A stretch of 64,000 nt of DNA from Pseudoalteromonas peptidolytica (GCF_012641745.1 NZ_WEHZ01000028.1:1-64000); one strand, 5' to 3'; numbered from the stretch's first letter, positions 35,817-45,321 are shown. The notes: a model not told the origin generated them from the sequence alone. A program made the numbers and translations.

Positions 35817-37161
35817 ACTCGAATGTAAGCGCTTGTTTGCAGGTACGGTTAATAAACTAGTACTCGTACTGTTTCTCCTATCTGGTATTTTTGCTATCTA
35901 CCAAGGTGCATTGGGATACAAGTCTATACGTATTGACCAATATAAATCGACAGTGGTATTTCAAAAAGAGCGCGAGCATGTCAGTAGCCGTGAAGCTTTG
36001 CCTGAGCCTGGCTCTTTGGCTTATTACGCCAGCGCACCAACACAATGGCAGCTAAGTCCATGGGCTGCATTATTTGTGGGGGAAACTTCCTCTTCAATGG
36101 TCGCAGCGAAGATCCGCGCCACCGCATTACAGAGTCAAATATATAACCGTGAAATCGTCAATCCAAGCCAACAGCGCGCTGGTGGCTTAGATTTGGGGTT
36201 TGTATTGGTTTACTTTTTACCTTTGGTGATAGGGATACTCACTGTCACACTCATTTCTGATGAGCAACATGCTGGGCGCTGGCGCTTACTCAATGCCATG
36301 CCTCGTAGTGTATTTTCATTAGTGGGAAAACAAATTGCATTACGATTTGTTGTGATCTGGTTCATGGTTGCCCTGTTACTGATCAGTGCAGCACTATTAT
36401 TGTCTTTACCTTTCGATATTTTCTTCTGGACAGTACTTGGTGCAACTAGTCTGTATATGGTGTTTTGGTTTGCACTGGCAGCCATTATCATGAGCTTCGG
36501 TAAAAATAGTGTGTTCAATAGCCTAACTTACCTCAGCAGTTGGGTGGTATTAGCGCTATTGTTACCAGGGGCTGTGCACTTATATTTGTCAAATCAGTAC
36601 CACAGTGATGCGCCTCTTGAAATCACGCTACAGCTGCGTATGACACTCAATGATGGCTGGGATCAAGACAAGCAAGCAACGTTAGATGCTTTTGTGGCTA
36701 AAGAGAGCAAATGGAGTAATACAGCACCACTGGGGGAAGCATTTGATTGGAAGTGGTACTATGCCCAGCAACACATGAGTGACATTGCCGTTCAAGATCA
36801 AGTGGAAGCATATAGGCGCAGTAATGCAGCTCGTCAAAATCAGTTACAAAAGCTCAGTGTGCTATCTCCTGCACTGTTTTTTCAGCTTTCGTTGAATGAA
36901 CTGGCCAAAACCAGTGGCAACTTTCAAATCAAATACCAACAACAAATAGCTGATTATCACCAAACAATTCGCCATTATTTTTACGACTTTTTGTTTTTTG
37001 ATAAACAGGTAAGTCGCCAAGATATCGCTGACTTTCCAAAATTTGAACCACAGACCATGGTAGCGCAAGGTGGTTCATGGAAGTTGCCTTTAAGCACCGC
37101 AGTGGTAGCGCTGATGTTAATGATAGCTATTGTGAGGATCCGCAAAGTAAAAGTCATATAA
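35803..37161 (+). CDS. ABC-2 type permease, DUF3526-like, second subunit
   Basis: A 452-residue permease of the same type as its upstream neighbour: a first helix at about 15-33 (KLVLVLFLLSGIFAIYQGAL), helices from about 130 (GFVLVYFLPLVIGILTVTLI then SDEQHAGRWRLLNAM), a periplasmic loop, and a C-terminal helix (VVALMLMIAIVRIRKV). The two permeases probably form a heterodimer with the ATPase encoded just upstream. The start is embedded in the end of the previous gene (14-bp overlap), indicating coupled translation. Confidence 0.82.
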   Translation: MLLFKLECKRLFAGTVNKLVLVLFLLSGIFAIYQGALGYKSIRIDQYKSTVVFQKEREHVSSREALPEPGSLAYYASAPTQWQLSPWAALFVGETSSSMVAAKIRATALQSQIYNREIVNPSQQRAGGLDLGFVLVYFLPLVIGILTVTLISDEQHAGRWRLLNAMPRSVFSLVGKQIALRFVVIWFMVALLLISAALLLSLPFDIFFWTVLGATSLYMVFWFALAAIIMSFGKNSVFNSLTYLSSWVVLALLLPGAVHLYLSNQYHSDAPLEITLQLRMTLNDGWDQDKQATLDAFVAKESKWSNTAPLGEAFDWKWYYAQQHMSDIAVQDQVEAYRRSNAARQNQLQKLSVLSPALFFQLSLNELAKTSGNFQIKYQQQIADYHQTIRHYFYDFLFFDKQVSRQDIADFPKFEPQTMVAQGGSWKLPLSTAVVALMLMIAIVRIRKVKVI

Positions 37162-37168
37162 CCTTTTA

Positions 37169-37200
37169 ACGTATATGGATAAGCACCGTCCATATACGTT
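37169..37200 (+). terminator. Hairpin after the ABC transporter operon
   Basis: A 12-bp perfect stem, AACGTATATGGA / TCCATATACGTT, with an 8-base loop, 8 bp after the second permease stop. No T-tract follows (ATTCACC), so it may stabilise the transcript end rather than terminate. Confidence 0.55.
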
Positions 37201-37265
37201 ATTCACCAAAGTATTGAAGAGTACGTAGCCCAAACTCAGGATAAGAAGTTAGTTAAGCTGAGGTT

Positions 37266-37328
37266 TGAATAAGAAACTTTTAACGCAGTTAGCGTCAGAG
37301 TTGCCCCTTCAAATTGAACAAGTATTAA
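37266..37328. repeat. MITE-like repeat, right half only
   Basis: AATAAGAAACTTTTAACGC, GTTAGCGTCAGAG and CTTCAAATTGAACAAGTAT match the right half of the unit at 6793; the terminal inverted repeat is decayed here. Confidence 0.65.
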
Positions 37329-37333
37329 TGGTG

Positions 37334-38176
37334 TTAATGCGACTGCACTGGCAACAGATGAGTAAATTGGTTGGGTTCTGTCGTTGTATCAAGGATGAGA
37401 TTAGATTGGTAGGTACTAACTAATAGCTCTATTTTGGGTTTTAACTGCACTATCGCATCGTTAATTTTACTGATTAATCTTGGGCTAAAAACGCCATTTC
37501 TGAGCAAAAAATGTACTTGATTATCGTGTACCACGTACGGCCAAGCTTTTGCAGAGTCTAACCCCTGCTCATTAATAAAATAACTACCAGTTATCACATC
37601 ATCAACCACAAAGTCGACTCGGCGCTTCATCAGCATTTCTATCCTGCGCTTCGCGCTAGCAATACCAACAAACTGTTCTTTGTAGCGCGTATCATTTTTT
37701 AACGTAGCAAGCTCTTGACCATAGAAAGAGCCAATGCTTAACCCAATCGTTTTTGTCTGTTTGACAAGTGACTCTAAACTGGGAATTTCCATCGCAGGAG
37801 ACAACGAGAATAAGCGCATTCGCTCAAAACGGTAGGGAAGGGTAAAATCACCGTAGCGCTCCCTATCTTTGGTATAGCTGACCATCACAGCAACATCAAT
37901 GACCCCTTTTGTCATTTCTTCAAACGTCCGAGCGCTTGAAGGCAAGCGTATATAATTAGTACATATCGAGACATGTTGAAACACCATTTCAGCAATATCA
38001 ACATCCAGACCCCAAGGCCCTAACTGATCAAAAGCCGTTAACGGTGGCCAATCTGCAACAACACCGATATTAACTGTTTTGCTGCATTCACTGGCATATG
38101 CAGGGGTAAATACCACTCCCCACACCAAGGTAGCCATGCCAATCAAGTTATTCACTGATATGTAATGCTTAACCAT
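37334..38176 (-). CDS. Periplasmic solute-binding protein, family 3-like
   Basis: A 280-residue exported protein with a signal peptide (about 1-28, LVWGVVFTPAYA) and the bacterial extracellular solute-binding family 3 fold: TVNIGVVADWPPLTAFDQLG, GPWGLDVDIAEMVFQ, then MTKGVIDVAVMVSYTKDRER. It lacks a partner ABC permease or ATPase nearby, so it may be a stand-alone sensor-like binding protein, as often seen in marine gammaproteobacteria. Ligand not predictable; amino-acid-like is only the family default. Confidence 0.8.
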   Translation of the reverse strand: MVKHYISVNNLIGMATLVWGVVFTPAYASECSKTVNIGVVADWPPLTAFDQLGPWGLDVDIAEMVFQHVSICTNYIRLPSSARTFEEMTKGVIDVAVMVSYTKDRERYGDFTLPYRFERMRLFSLSPAMEIPSLESLVKQTKTIGLSIGSFYGQELATLKNDTRYKEQFVGIASAKRRIEMLMKRRVDFVVDDVITGSYFINEQGLDSAKAWPYVVHDNQVHFLLRNGVFSPRLISKINDAIVQLKPKIELLVSTYQSNLILDTTTEPNQFTHLLPVQSH

Positions 38177-38816
38177 GGCACCTCGTGAGCAAGTCTATGA
38201 CAATCGGCCTTATAGCATGACACTCCGTTCATTACATAGGCACAATCGATGTTAGTAACGATATATTTACCTAAAGCCTAGATTACAATGCCTGATTATT
38301 AAACTATTTAAATCAAAAAACACAACGATGCTCACTGGAGCAAAAGAGTGTGACGTAACCTCCCCGTTACATCGCGCATGTTTTAGCAACTCATGGCAGG
38401 TATTCGCATACCTCTGCAATATAGATATTAAATAGATGATCGATTCTAAAGGCGACCTCAAACGAAGGGGAATACTTGACAGCTTCAATGATCATAACCG
38501 CTCGCTTCGTAACGCCCAATTCGCTTAGCAAGTTCTTTTTGTGTCATCTTCCGCTCATAAAACGTAGCATTTTGCTTTTGTTTTTTATTGGTAAATCAGC
38601 CATAGACAGCTCCCAAACAATCTTTGACGAGCAGCCTTCCTTAACTGACCAATTCAGCGAGCAGAAATGCAATCACTAAAATATGAAGTGGTGCAAATAG
38701 TAGTTCAAATGGAAGTGCTTGCGGCCAATTTTGCGCTTCAACAGAATACTGGAAAATCGAGATACACACATCAACCTAAAGTACCCAATAGGCAAATTTT
38801 CCCCCTGGTAATGCAA
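38177..38816. other. Gene-poor interval
   Basis: About 640 bp without a convincing gene. The frames over 60 codons (38267-38488 minus, 38476-38679 plus) have no recognisable domain. A short minus-strand remnant resembling a helix-turn-helix start lies at 38485-38547. Confidence 0.45.
38485..38547 (-). pseudogene. Possible helix-turn-helix gene remnant
   Basis: The minus strand reads MTQKELAKRIGRYEASGYDH then stop. MTQKELAKRIG is like the start of an XRE-type or recombinase DNA-binding domain, but the frame dies after twenty residues and the upstream frame is broken. Likely a fragment of a decayed gene; little more can be said. Confidence 0.25.
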
Positions 38817-39071
38817 TCAACTTTCCCGCTCATCTAACGGCTTATCCATATCTCTATCGCTAACAGGGGGCAGTAGTAGCAGATCTACAATAGATGTCAC
38901 CATAGCAATAACAATCACCTTGGGTAATAATCCTGACACCCAACTCGGAGCTCGACTTAACGGCTCCGTAGCCGCAGTTATTTCGCCTAGATAAATACAA
39001 GATATAGTAATCGTTAAATCACGGAAACTCTGCAAGTCTAAAAACGCTTTAATCTTGTTGCTGCTTTCCAT
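38817..39071 (-). CDS. Small hypothetical membrane protein
   Basis: An 84-residue frame with one clear hydrophobic segment (about 50-68, VIVIAMVTSIVDLLLLPPV) and a charged C-terminus (DMDKPLDERES). A second weak hydrophobic stretch lies at 20-32. The ribosome-binding site is weak (GAAG). I do not recognise a family; it may be real or a chance frame. Confidence 0.4.
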   Translation of the reverse strand: MESSNKIKAFLDLQSFRDLTITISCIYLGEITAATEPLSRAPSWVSGLLPKVIVIAMVTSIVDLLLLPPVSDRDMDKPLDERES

Positions 39072-39127
39072 ATTATCTTCAATTTACTCAGGGCTAAGTA
39101 TTTTTGCTTCAGGTAAAGTTCAAATAA

Positions 39128-40039
39128 CTAGAAACGTTTTCGAAACTCGCTTGGCGTTAAGCCCATATACTTATTAAACACCTTACGGCAGGCCGTCGTA
39201 TCTTCGTATCCTACCTGGTGCGCAATCCAATCAAATGGTTTGCTCGTGCTTTCTAATAAATCACACATTTTTTGCACCCGAAACCGTTGCAAATATTGAT
39301 TAGGATTGAGTCCGAGTACCTTAGCAAAACGTCGCTGTAGGGTTCTTTGCGTTAGTAGGGCGATATCAGCCAGATCTGCAATTGAAATATTGTGGCCATA
39401 ATGGATATTAATGTATTGCTGAGCTCGCTGCACAGCATCATCACCATGTTGAAAATTCGGTTGAAATTGATGATAGTAGCTCTGCTCCCGCTGAGCAGTA
39501 TCTACCACTAGCGTTTTGCCTAACTTACGCATAACTAAGTGACCGCTGTATTTTTTGACTAGCTCTAATCCAAGATCAAGCCATGACATCATGCCACCAG
39601 CAGACATAATATCATTGTGATCTATTAAAATTTTACGCGTATCAACAGGCTGGTTAGGAAAGTGCCGTTTAAATTCCTCAGTTAACCCCCAATGCGTAGT
39701 AAGCAAACGCTGATGACTTAGCCCCGAGGCAGCGAGTATAAATGCTCCCGCACAAGCAGAAGCAATAACAGCACCTTGTCGATGTTGCTTATTTAACCAA
39801 GCAAGTAATTGAGGGTCAGGTGTAAGATAAAAATCAGAACTAACACTCGGCGGTAATAACACAATATTGTAATCCCCCTTTACAGCGCTAGTGAAGGTGG
39901 CAACATGTGTTGTAAATCGGGTATTCAGCGACTCTTCGATACAAATTCTATCAGCTAGAAAAAACAGCTCTTCTAGACCATACACAGCCGACTTCATCAC
40001 ATGAGGGTAGTGACAAATCGCCACTTTGATTAGTTTCAT
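39128..40039 (-). CDS. GlxA-family AraC-type regulator
   Basis: A 303-residue regulator with an N-terminal DJ-1/PfpI-like domain (KLIKVAICHYPHVMKSAVYG, ACAGAFILAASG with the nucleophile-elbow Cys, TTHWGL) and a C-terminal AraC helix-turn-helix pair (ISIADLADIALLTQRTLQRR, then DWIAHQVGYEDTTACRKVF). I choose the ATG at 40039, where family homology begins; a longer frame overlaps the divergent gene. It is divergent from the isochorismatase-like hydrolase, a common pair in which the regulator controls the enzyme. Confidence 0.9.
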   Translation of the reverse strand: MKLIKVAICHYPHVMKSAVYGLEELFFLADRICIEESLNTRFTTHVATFTSAVKGDYNIVLLPPSVSSDFYLTPDPQLLAWLNKQHRQGAVIASACAGAFILAASGLSHQRLLTTHWGLTEEFKRHFPNQPVDTRKILIDHNDIMSAGGMMSWLDLGLELVKKYSGHLVMRKLGKTLVVDTAQREQSYYHQFQPNFQHGDDAVQRAQQYINIHYGHNISIADLADIALLTQRTLQRRFAKVLGLNPNQYLQRFRVQKMCDLLESTSKPFDWIAHQVGYEDTTACRKVFNKYMGLTPSEFRKRF

Positions 40040-40142
40040 CTGTATTGTCGAATTTAAACTCAAAAATGTCATTTTAGACACTGCAGTCAAAGTTACAACT
40101 CCAGCACAATACCTCTGTAAATTAACTAACGAGGTAAAAGAA

Positions 40143-40658
40143 ATGAACAAATGTGCACTATTGGTGATCGACATTCAAAATGATTACTTTCCTGGAGGGC
40201 TTTTCCCGTTATGGAACACCGAAAATACACTAGCAAACATCAACAGCGCTATCAAAAAAGCAGCAGAGCAAAGCATGGAGATCATTTATGTCCAGCATAT
40301 CGCTAATCCAGAACAAGAAAAAGCACCATTTTTCAATCCCGGCACTCGCGGTGTCGAACTTCATAATTGCCTACGCCAAGCACAAGAAAACGGCCACCAT
40401 ATCGTAAAGTCCTACGCTGATAGCTTTGAGCAAACTTCATTAAACGGTTTGCTCCAATCTAAAGATATCGATACTTTATATATCTGCGGCATGATGACAC
40501 AAAACTGTGTAACACATACTGCGCTATCTAAATCGGCGGAGCAGTACAATGTTTGTATTCTCAGTGATTGCTGCACAGCCCCAGATGAAATGATCCACAA
40601 AATTGCACTCAGCGGTGTTTCAACACGAGTACCTTTTGTCACCGTATCGCAAATGTAG
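40143..40658 (+). CDS. Isochorismatase-like cysteine hydrolase
   Basis: A 171-residue cysteine hydrolase. The ATG at 40143 is preceded by GAGGTAAAAG and begins MNKCALLVIDIQNDYFPGG, whose Asp is a catalytic residue. The site is completed by the Lys of HHIVKSYADSF and the Cys of CGMMTQNCVTH. Families with this fold hydrolyse isochorismate, nicotinamide or amides such as N-carbamoyl compounds; substrate unknown. Divergent from and probably regulated by the GlxA-type gene. Confidence 0.88.
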   Translation: MNKCALLVIDIQNDYFPGGLFPLWNTENTLANINSAIKKAAEQSMEIIYVQHIANPEQEKAPFFNPGTRGVELHNCLRQAQENGHHIVKSYADSFEQTSLNGLLQSKDIDTLYICGMMTQNCVTHTALSKSAEQYNVCILSDCCTAPDEMIHKIALSGVSTRVPFVTVSQM

Positions 40659-40810
40659 TCTATCACTACTAAATATAAGCAGAAGCTCGTAGTGATAAAT
40701 CACGACCTACAAACCAAACGAAGATCGAGGTTTACCTCTACACAAGCATAACAACCAAAAAGGCCAGATTAACCAATCCTTGATTTGAGTGACATCGAAA
40801 TGAAAAGGTA

Positions 40811-42988
40811 CTAATTCGCCTGCTGCTTATAAGCTTGCCGATAGGTGTGAAGCAGCGGCTCGGTGTACCCATTGGGTTGTACTCGGCCTTCAAATACCAA
40901 AGATAATGCAGCTTTGTATGCAAGGTTTTCACTCAGAGGCTGATGCTCATTGAGCATTGGTTGGTAGAGGCTGTCACTTTCGTTTTGACCATCAACCACT
41001 GCAGCCATTCGCTTAAACGTCTTTTCTACCTGCTCTTCACTACAAATCCCATGATATAACCAGTTAGCAATATGCTGGCTTGAAATCCTAAGTGTTGCTC
41101 TATCTTCCATTAATCCAACATGATTGATATCTGGCACTTTTGAACACCCTACGCCTTGGTCTATCCAGCGTACCACGTAGCCCAAGATGCCCTGCGCGTT
41201 ATTGTCTAATTCAGCTTGGATATCCTCAGCAGACAAATCGTTTTCTAACATCAACGGGGGCGTAAGTAAGTTATCAAGTGACGCCTGCTGGCGTGTTTTT
41301 ATCTCAAGTTGGCGTGCAAACACATCCACATAGTGATAGTGCATCGCGTGGAGCGTTGCTGCGGTAGGAGAGGGCACCCACGCAGTATTAGCACCAGACT
41401 CAGGATGACCTTGCTTTTGCTCCATCATCAGCGCCATTTTATCTGGCATTGGCCACATGCCTTTGCCGATTTGTGCCTTTTTCCTAAAACCGGTTTTAAG
41501 ACCAATATCCACATTTTGATCTTCATAAGCAGCTATCCAGGACTGGCCTTTAATCAATGTTTTTGGTAATACTGGGCCTGCTAACATTGAGGTATGAATT
41601 TCATCACCGGTTCTATCCAAAAAGCCGGTATTTATAAATACAACACGCTGTTTTGCAGCAGCAATACAAGCTTTTAAATTCACTGAAGTGCGACGCTCTT
41701 CGTCCATAATGCCCATCTTGATGGTATTTTTTGGCAGTGAAAGTAATGCTTCTACTCGACTAAACAAGGTATCAGTGAAGGCAACCTCTTCAGGACCATG
41801 CATCTTTGGCTTCACGATATTGATACTTGCTGCCGTCGAGTTTTTAAACGGGCTATTTCCCTGCAAATCATGCAGTGCTGCGGTGCTTGTCATGATGGCA
41901 TCTAAGATCCCTTCAAACTGCTCATTTCCTTCTGCGTCCAGCACCGCTGGTGTTGTCATTAGGTGGCCAACGTTACGCACAAACATCATAGCGCGACCTT
42001 TTAGCGTAATACGCTGGCCTTGCGTATCTACGTAACTTCGGTCGGTATTTAGCGTCCTGGTCAATGATTTCTCTGACTTTTCGAAGGTCTCACTCAAGCT
42101 CCCTTTCATCAGACCTAACCAATTTTGATATACCAAGACTTTGTCTTTAGCATCCACCGCCGCAACAGAGTCCTCACAATCCATAATAGTCGTAAGTGCA
42201 GATTCGAGAACGACATCTTTGATCCCTGCTTTGTCAGCTTGCCCGACCGGATGATGTGGATCAATTTGGATCTCTATATGGAGATCATGATGACGCAGCA
42301 ATATTGCACTTGGGTTTTGTGCTTCCCCCTGATAGCCCACTAGCTGCTCAGGCTGCTGCAATGATACTTGAGCGCTATCGTTTAGCGTGATCACCAAGTT
42401 TCCGTCCAGAATTGCATAGTTCGTACTTTCTATGTGAGAGCCCTTTGCTAACGGCAGCGCGTTATCAAGAAACTGCCTAGCATAAGCCATAACTTTAAAT
42501 CCACGCGTTGGATTATAGTCTTGAGTACGTTCAGCGCCATCCTCTTCGCTAAGAACATCAGTACCATAGAGCGCATCATACAAAGATCCCCAGCGGGCAT
42601 TAGCTGCATTTAGCGCAAATCTAGCATTACTCACAGGTACCACTAATTGCGGCCCTGCAGCACTGGCAATTTCAGGTTCTACATGTTTAGTTTCAATGAC
42701 AAAATCTTCAGGTTCTGGCTGCAAATAGCCAATTGATTCAAGAAATGTCCGATATTCAGCAGCTTGCCAATCAGGGTGAGAGAGGTGGTAATCGTCAATT
42801 TGCTGTTGCAGGGTATCACGTTTGTTTAGTAACGCTTGGTTTTGCTTACCAAGTGCCGAAAAAATATCCGCAACACCTTGCCAAAATTGATTTACCGCTA
42901 TCCCGGTGCCGGGAAGTAAAGATTGCTCGACAAACTGCGCCAGAGGAGTCGCAATTTGGAAGCCTGAATAAGTGACATACTTGCTCAT
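40811..42988 (-). CDS. glcB: Malate synthase G
   Basis: A 725-residue enzyme condensing glyoxylate with acetyl-CoA to malate. The ATG at 42988 starts MSKYVTYSGFQIATPLAQF, agreeing with the 723-residue E. coli enzyme; a longer frame is upstream. Signature regions include LTTIMDCEDSVAAVDAKDK, GRAMMFVRNVGHLMTTP, KMGIMDEERRTSVNL and GVGCSKVPDINHVGLMEDRA. Divergent from isocitrate lyase across a 247-bp shared promoter region, so both glyoxylate-shunt steps are paired here. Confidence 0.96.
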   Translation of the reverse strand: MSKYVTYSGFQIATPLAQFVEQSLLPGTGIAVNQFWQGVADIFSALGKQNQALLNKRDTLQQQIDDYHLSHPDWQAAEYRTFLESIGYLQPEPEDFVIETKHVEPEIASAAGPQLVVPVSNARFALNAANARWGSLYDALYGTDVLSEEDGAERTQDYNPTRGFKVMAYARQFLDNALPLAKGSHIESTNYAILDGNLVITLNDSAQVSLQQPEQLVGYQGEAQNPSAILLRHHDLHIEIQIDPHHPVGQADKAGIKDVVLESALTTIMDCEDSVAAVDAKDKVLVYQNWLGLMKGSLSETFEKSEKSLTRTLNTDRSYVDTQGQRITLKGRAMMFVRNVGHLMTTPAVLDAEGNEQFEGILDAIMTSTAALHDLQGNSPFKNSTAASINIVKPKMHGPEEVAFTDTLFSRVEALLSLPKNTIKMGIMDEERRTSVNLKACIAAAKQRVVFINTGFLDRTGDEIHTSMLAGPVLPKTLIKGQSWIAAYEDQNVDIGLKTGFRKKAQIGKGMWPMPDKMALMMEQKQGHPESGANTAWVPSPTAATLHAMHYHYVDVFARQLEIKTRQQASLDNLLTPPLMLENDLSAEDIQAELDNNAQGILGYVVRWIDQGVGCSKVPDINHVGLMEDRATLRISSQHIANWLYHGICSEEQVEKTFKRMAAVVDGQNESDSLYQPMLNEHQPLSENLAYKAALSLVFEGRVQPNGYTEPLLHTYRQAYKQQAN

Positions 42989-43235
42989 GGAGAGTCCTTG
43001 ATTAACATTTTTTGAACGGGATAGATCAAACATAAAACAATTTTTGGAAAAACGAACCCCTTTTCTCATTCACAAAAAATATACTCGTAATAATAACTAT
43101 AAATTTAAAAAATCTAATTTATCGGCCTAGTGTTTAATTAAGCCCGCAGCCAACCACTCTCACATCAGGTGGCTTCGTGTAACAAACAACCAGAACTTAA
43201 TTTGATTTATAGTACCCGTTCGAAGGAAGCTAATT

Positions 43236-44840
43236 ATGTCTCAGTATCAAACTCAGTTAGATCATTTCTCTAGTCTATGTCAAAGCCAAGGAAAAACTTG
43301 GCAGTCTATCAGTCCTGAGTATGCCAGCCGTATGCACCTACAAAACCGCTTCAAAACCGGTTTGGACATCGCAAAATATACAGCCAAGGTGATGCGTGAA
43401 GATATGGCAGCATACGATGCTGATAGCAGCCAATATACGCAATCCCTTGGTTGCTGGCACGGCTTTACAGCGCAACAAATGATGATGGCAGTAAAGCGTC
43501 ACAACAAAACCACGAAACGCTCTTACGTATACTTAAGTGGCTGGATGGTTGCTGCGCTGCGCTCAGAGTTTGGCCCACTGCCAGACCAAAGTATGCACGA
43601 AAAAACAGCAGTTCCAGCTTTGATTGAAGAGATCTACACCTTCCTCAAGCAAGCCGATGCGCGAGAGCTAGACCATCTCTACAAAGAGCTTGATGCAGCA
43701 AAAGCCAAAGGCCAAGACACAACCGAGATCCTTAACAAAATCGATAATTTCGAAACCCATGTAGTGCCTATCATTGCAGATATTGATGCCGGTTTTGGTA
43801 ACGAAGAAGCAACCTACCTATTAGCTAAACAAATGATTGAAGCAGGTGCTTGTGCTATTCAAATCGAAAACCAAGTATCGGACGCAAAACAGTGTGGCCA
43901 CCAAGCAGGTAAAGTAACGGTTCCCCATGAGGACTTTTTAGCTAAGATTAACGCTGTTCGATACGCATTCCTTGAGCTTGGTGTTGAAGATGGCGTGATC
44001 GTTGCCCGTACCGACTCATTGGGTGCAAGCTTGACGCAAAAAGTACCAGTCTCAAAAGCTGCTGGCGACCTTGCGAGTCAATACACCAGCTACTTAGACA
44101 CCACGCCTGTGACCTCAGCCGCTGATTTACAAGAAGGTGAAATGGCAATTAAGCTGGGTGGCGAATTACAAAAACCGGTTCGCTTGGATAACGGCCTATA
44201 TCAATTCAAAGCAGGTACAGAAAAAGATCGTGTGGTCCTAGACTGTGTAACTAGCTTGCAATCAGGTGCAGATCTATTATGGATTGAAACCGAAAAACCA
44301 AATATCGAGCAAATTGCCGAGCTGGTTAACCGCGTCCGTGAACAGGTACCTAACGCAAAGCTTGTGTACAACAACTCGCCTTCATTTAACTGGACATTGA
44401 AGTTCCGTGAGCAGGTATACCAGCAATGGCAAGAACAAGGTAAAGACTTATCAACATACCCTGATCCAAGCACAGATGCGAAGGTATTGATGGCTCCAGA
44501 ATTAGACACAACCGAATTAGCTACAGAAGCTGATCGACTGGTGCAAAACTTCCAGCGGGATTCCGCAAGAGAAGCGGGGATTTTCCACCATCTAATTACA
44601 CTGCCAACTTATCATACAGCAGCGCTAAGCACCGATATTCTGGCTGAAGGCTATTTTGGTGACGCGGGTATGCTTGCCTATGTACGCGATGTGCAACGAC
44701 AAGAAATCCGTCGCGAGCAAGCATCAGTTAAACACCAAGACTTAGCTGGTTCTAATATAGGTGACACCCACAAAGAATACTTCTCTGGCGAAAATGCACT
44801 AAAAGCTGGCGGTGAAGCCAACACCATGAACCAGTTCTAA
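43236..44840 (+). CDS. aceA: Isocitrate lyase
   Basis: A 534-residue isocitrate lyase of the longer class, cleaving isocitrate to glyoxylate and succinate. Conserved segments include IADIDAGFGN (metal-binding Asp), IQIENQV, KQCGHQAGKV (catalytic Cys; the usual motif is KKCGH) and ARTDSLGASL. The start has GAAGGAAG just upstream. A good terminator follows at 44870. Divergent from malate synthase G, giving a complete glyoxylate bypass for growth on acetate or fatty acids. Confidence 0.95.
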   Translation: MSQYQTQLDHFSSLCQSQGKTWQSISPEYASRMHLQNRFKTGLDIAKYTAKVMREDMAAYDADSSQYTQSLGCWHGFTAQQMMMAVKRHNKTTKRSYVYLSGWMVAALRSEFGPLPDQSMHEKTAVPALIEEIYTFLKQADARELDHLYKELDAAKAKGQDTTEILNKIDNFETHVVPIIADIDAGFGNEEATYLLAKQMIEAGACAIQIENQVSDAKQCGHQAGKVTVPHEDFLAKINAVRYAFLELGVEDGVIVARTDSLGASLTQKVPVSKAAGDLASQYTSYLDTTPVTSAADLQEGEMAIKLGGELQKPVRLDNGLYQFKAGTEKDRVVLDCVTSLQSGADLLWIETEKPNIEQIAELVNRVREQVPNAKLVYNNSPSFNWTLKFREQVYQQWQEQGKDLSTYPDPSTDAKVLMAPELDTTELATEADRLVQNFQRDSAREAGIFHHLITLPTYHTAALSTDILAEGYFGDAGMLAYVRDVQRQEIRREQASVKHQDLAGSNIGDTHKEYFSGENALKAGGEANTMNQF

Positions 44841-44869
44841 CATTTGATTTATTTAGTTCCAAAATCAGT

Positions 44870-44890
44870 AAGGGCCGCAAGGCCCTTTTC
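44870..44890 (+). terminator. Rho-independent terminator after isocitrate lyase
   Basis: AAGGGCC / GGCCCTT stem with a GCAA tetraloop followed by TTTC, 29 bp after the stop codon. Confidence 0.85.
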
Positions 44891-44906
44891 AGAGCTTGAG
44901 ATTATT

Positions 44907-45169
44907 AGATCAGGTTTTTACTAGCTTATCAGTCTCAGATCACCGCTTTACTAACCTTTGCTAGACAGATCATGTTTTTACTAACAACAATCAAATTTGG
45001 ATCAGGATTTTATTAACCCAACAACAAACGATCCCGATCTTTTTATGAAGATCAAAGATCCTAGCTCAAAAATACTCACTTTTGACTTAAGCCACTTTTA
45101 CAAACCAAAATTTTACTAACTAAATCTACGACAGGTCACATTTTTACTAACTTACTTAGTAAAATTTTG
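44907..45169. repeat. Distal iteron cluster matching the origin iterons
   Basis: At least five direct copies of a roughly 19-bp unit with core AGATCAGGTTTTTACTAAC lie at 44907-44925, 44937-44955, 44967-44985, 45000-45017 and 45134-45151 (GGTC variant). Partial copies are at 45108-45120 and, inverted, 45155-45169. The first three begin exactly 30 bp apart. The unit matches the iterons at 59224-59630 next to rep, so the initiator probably binds here too. There is no gene in this 480-bp interval between aceA and the kinase gene. Confidence 0.8.
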
Positions 45170-45321
45170 TTCTGAGAATATTCCAAGTCTTGTTCATCAT
45201 ATTATTAGCGCATGATTGATAAACATCAATTGTCACTGTAAACCCCCTTTACACTTTCCATATTTACCTCACTTTTTTGTGTAATGCTGCATGACAGACA
45301 AAAACGATATGAACTTAAAAG

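Noticed and set aside
40659..40810. Possible small gene between the hydrolase and malate synthase genes
   Set aside because: No start with a ribosome-binding site and no family signature; the long antisense frames over malate synthase are shadows.
44900..45170. CRISPR-like array
   Set aside because: Units are short (about 19 bp), differ in core, are unevenly spaced after the third and lack uniform spacers or cas genes; they match the origin iterons instead.
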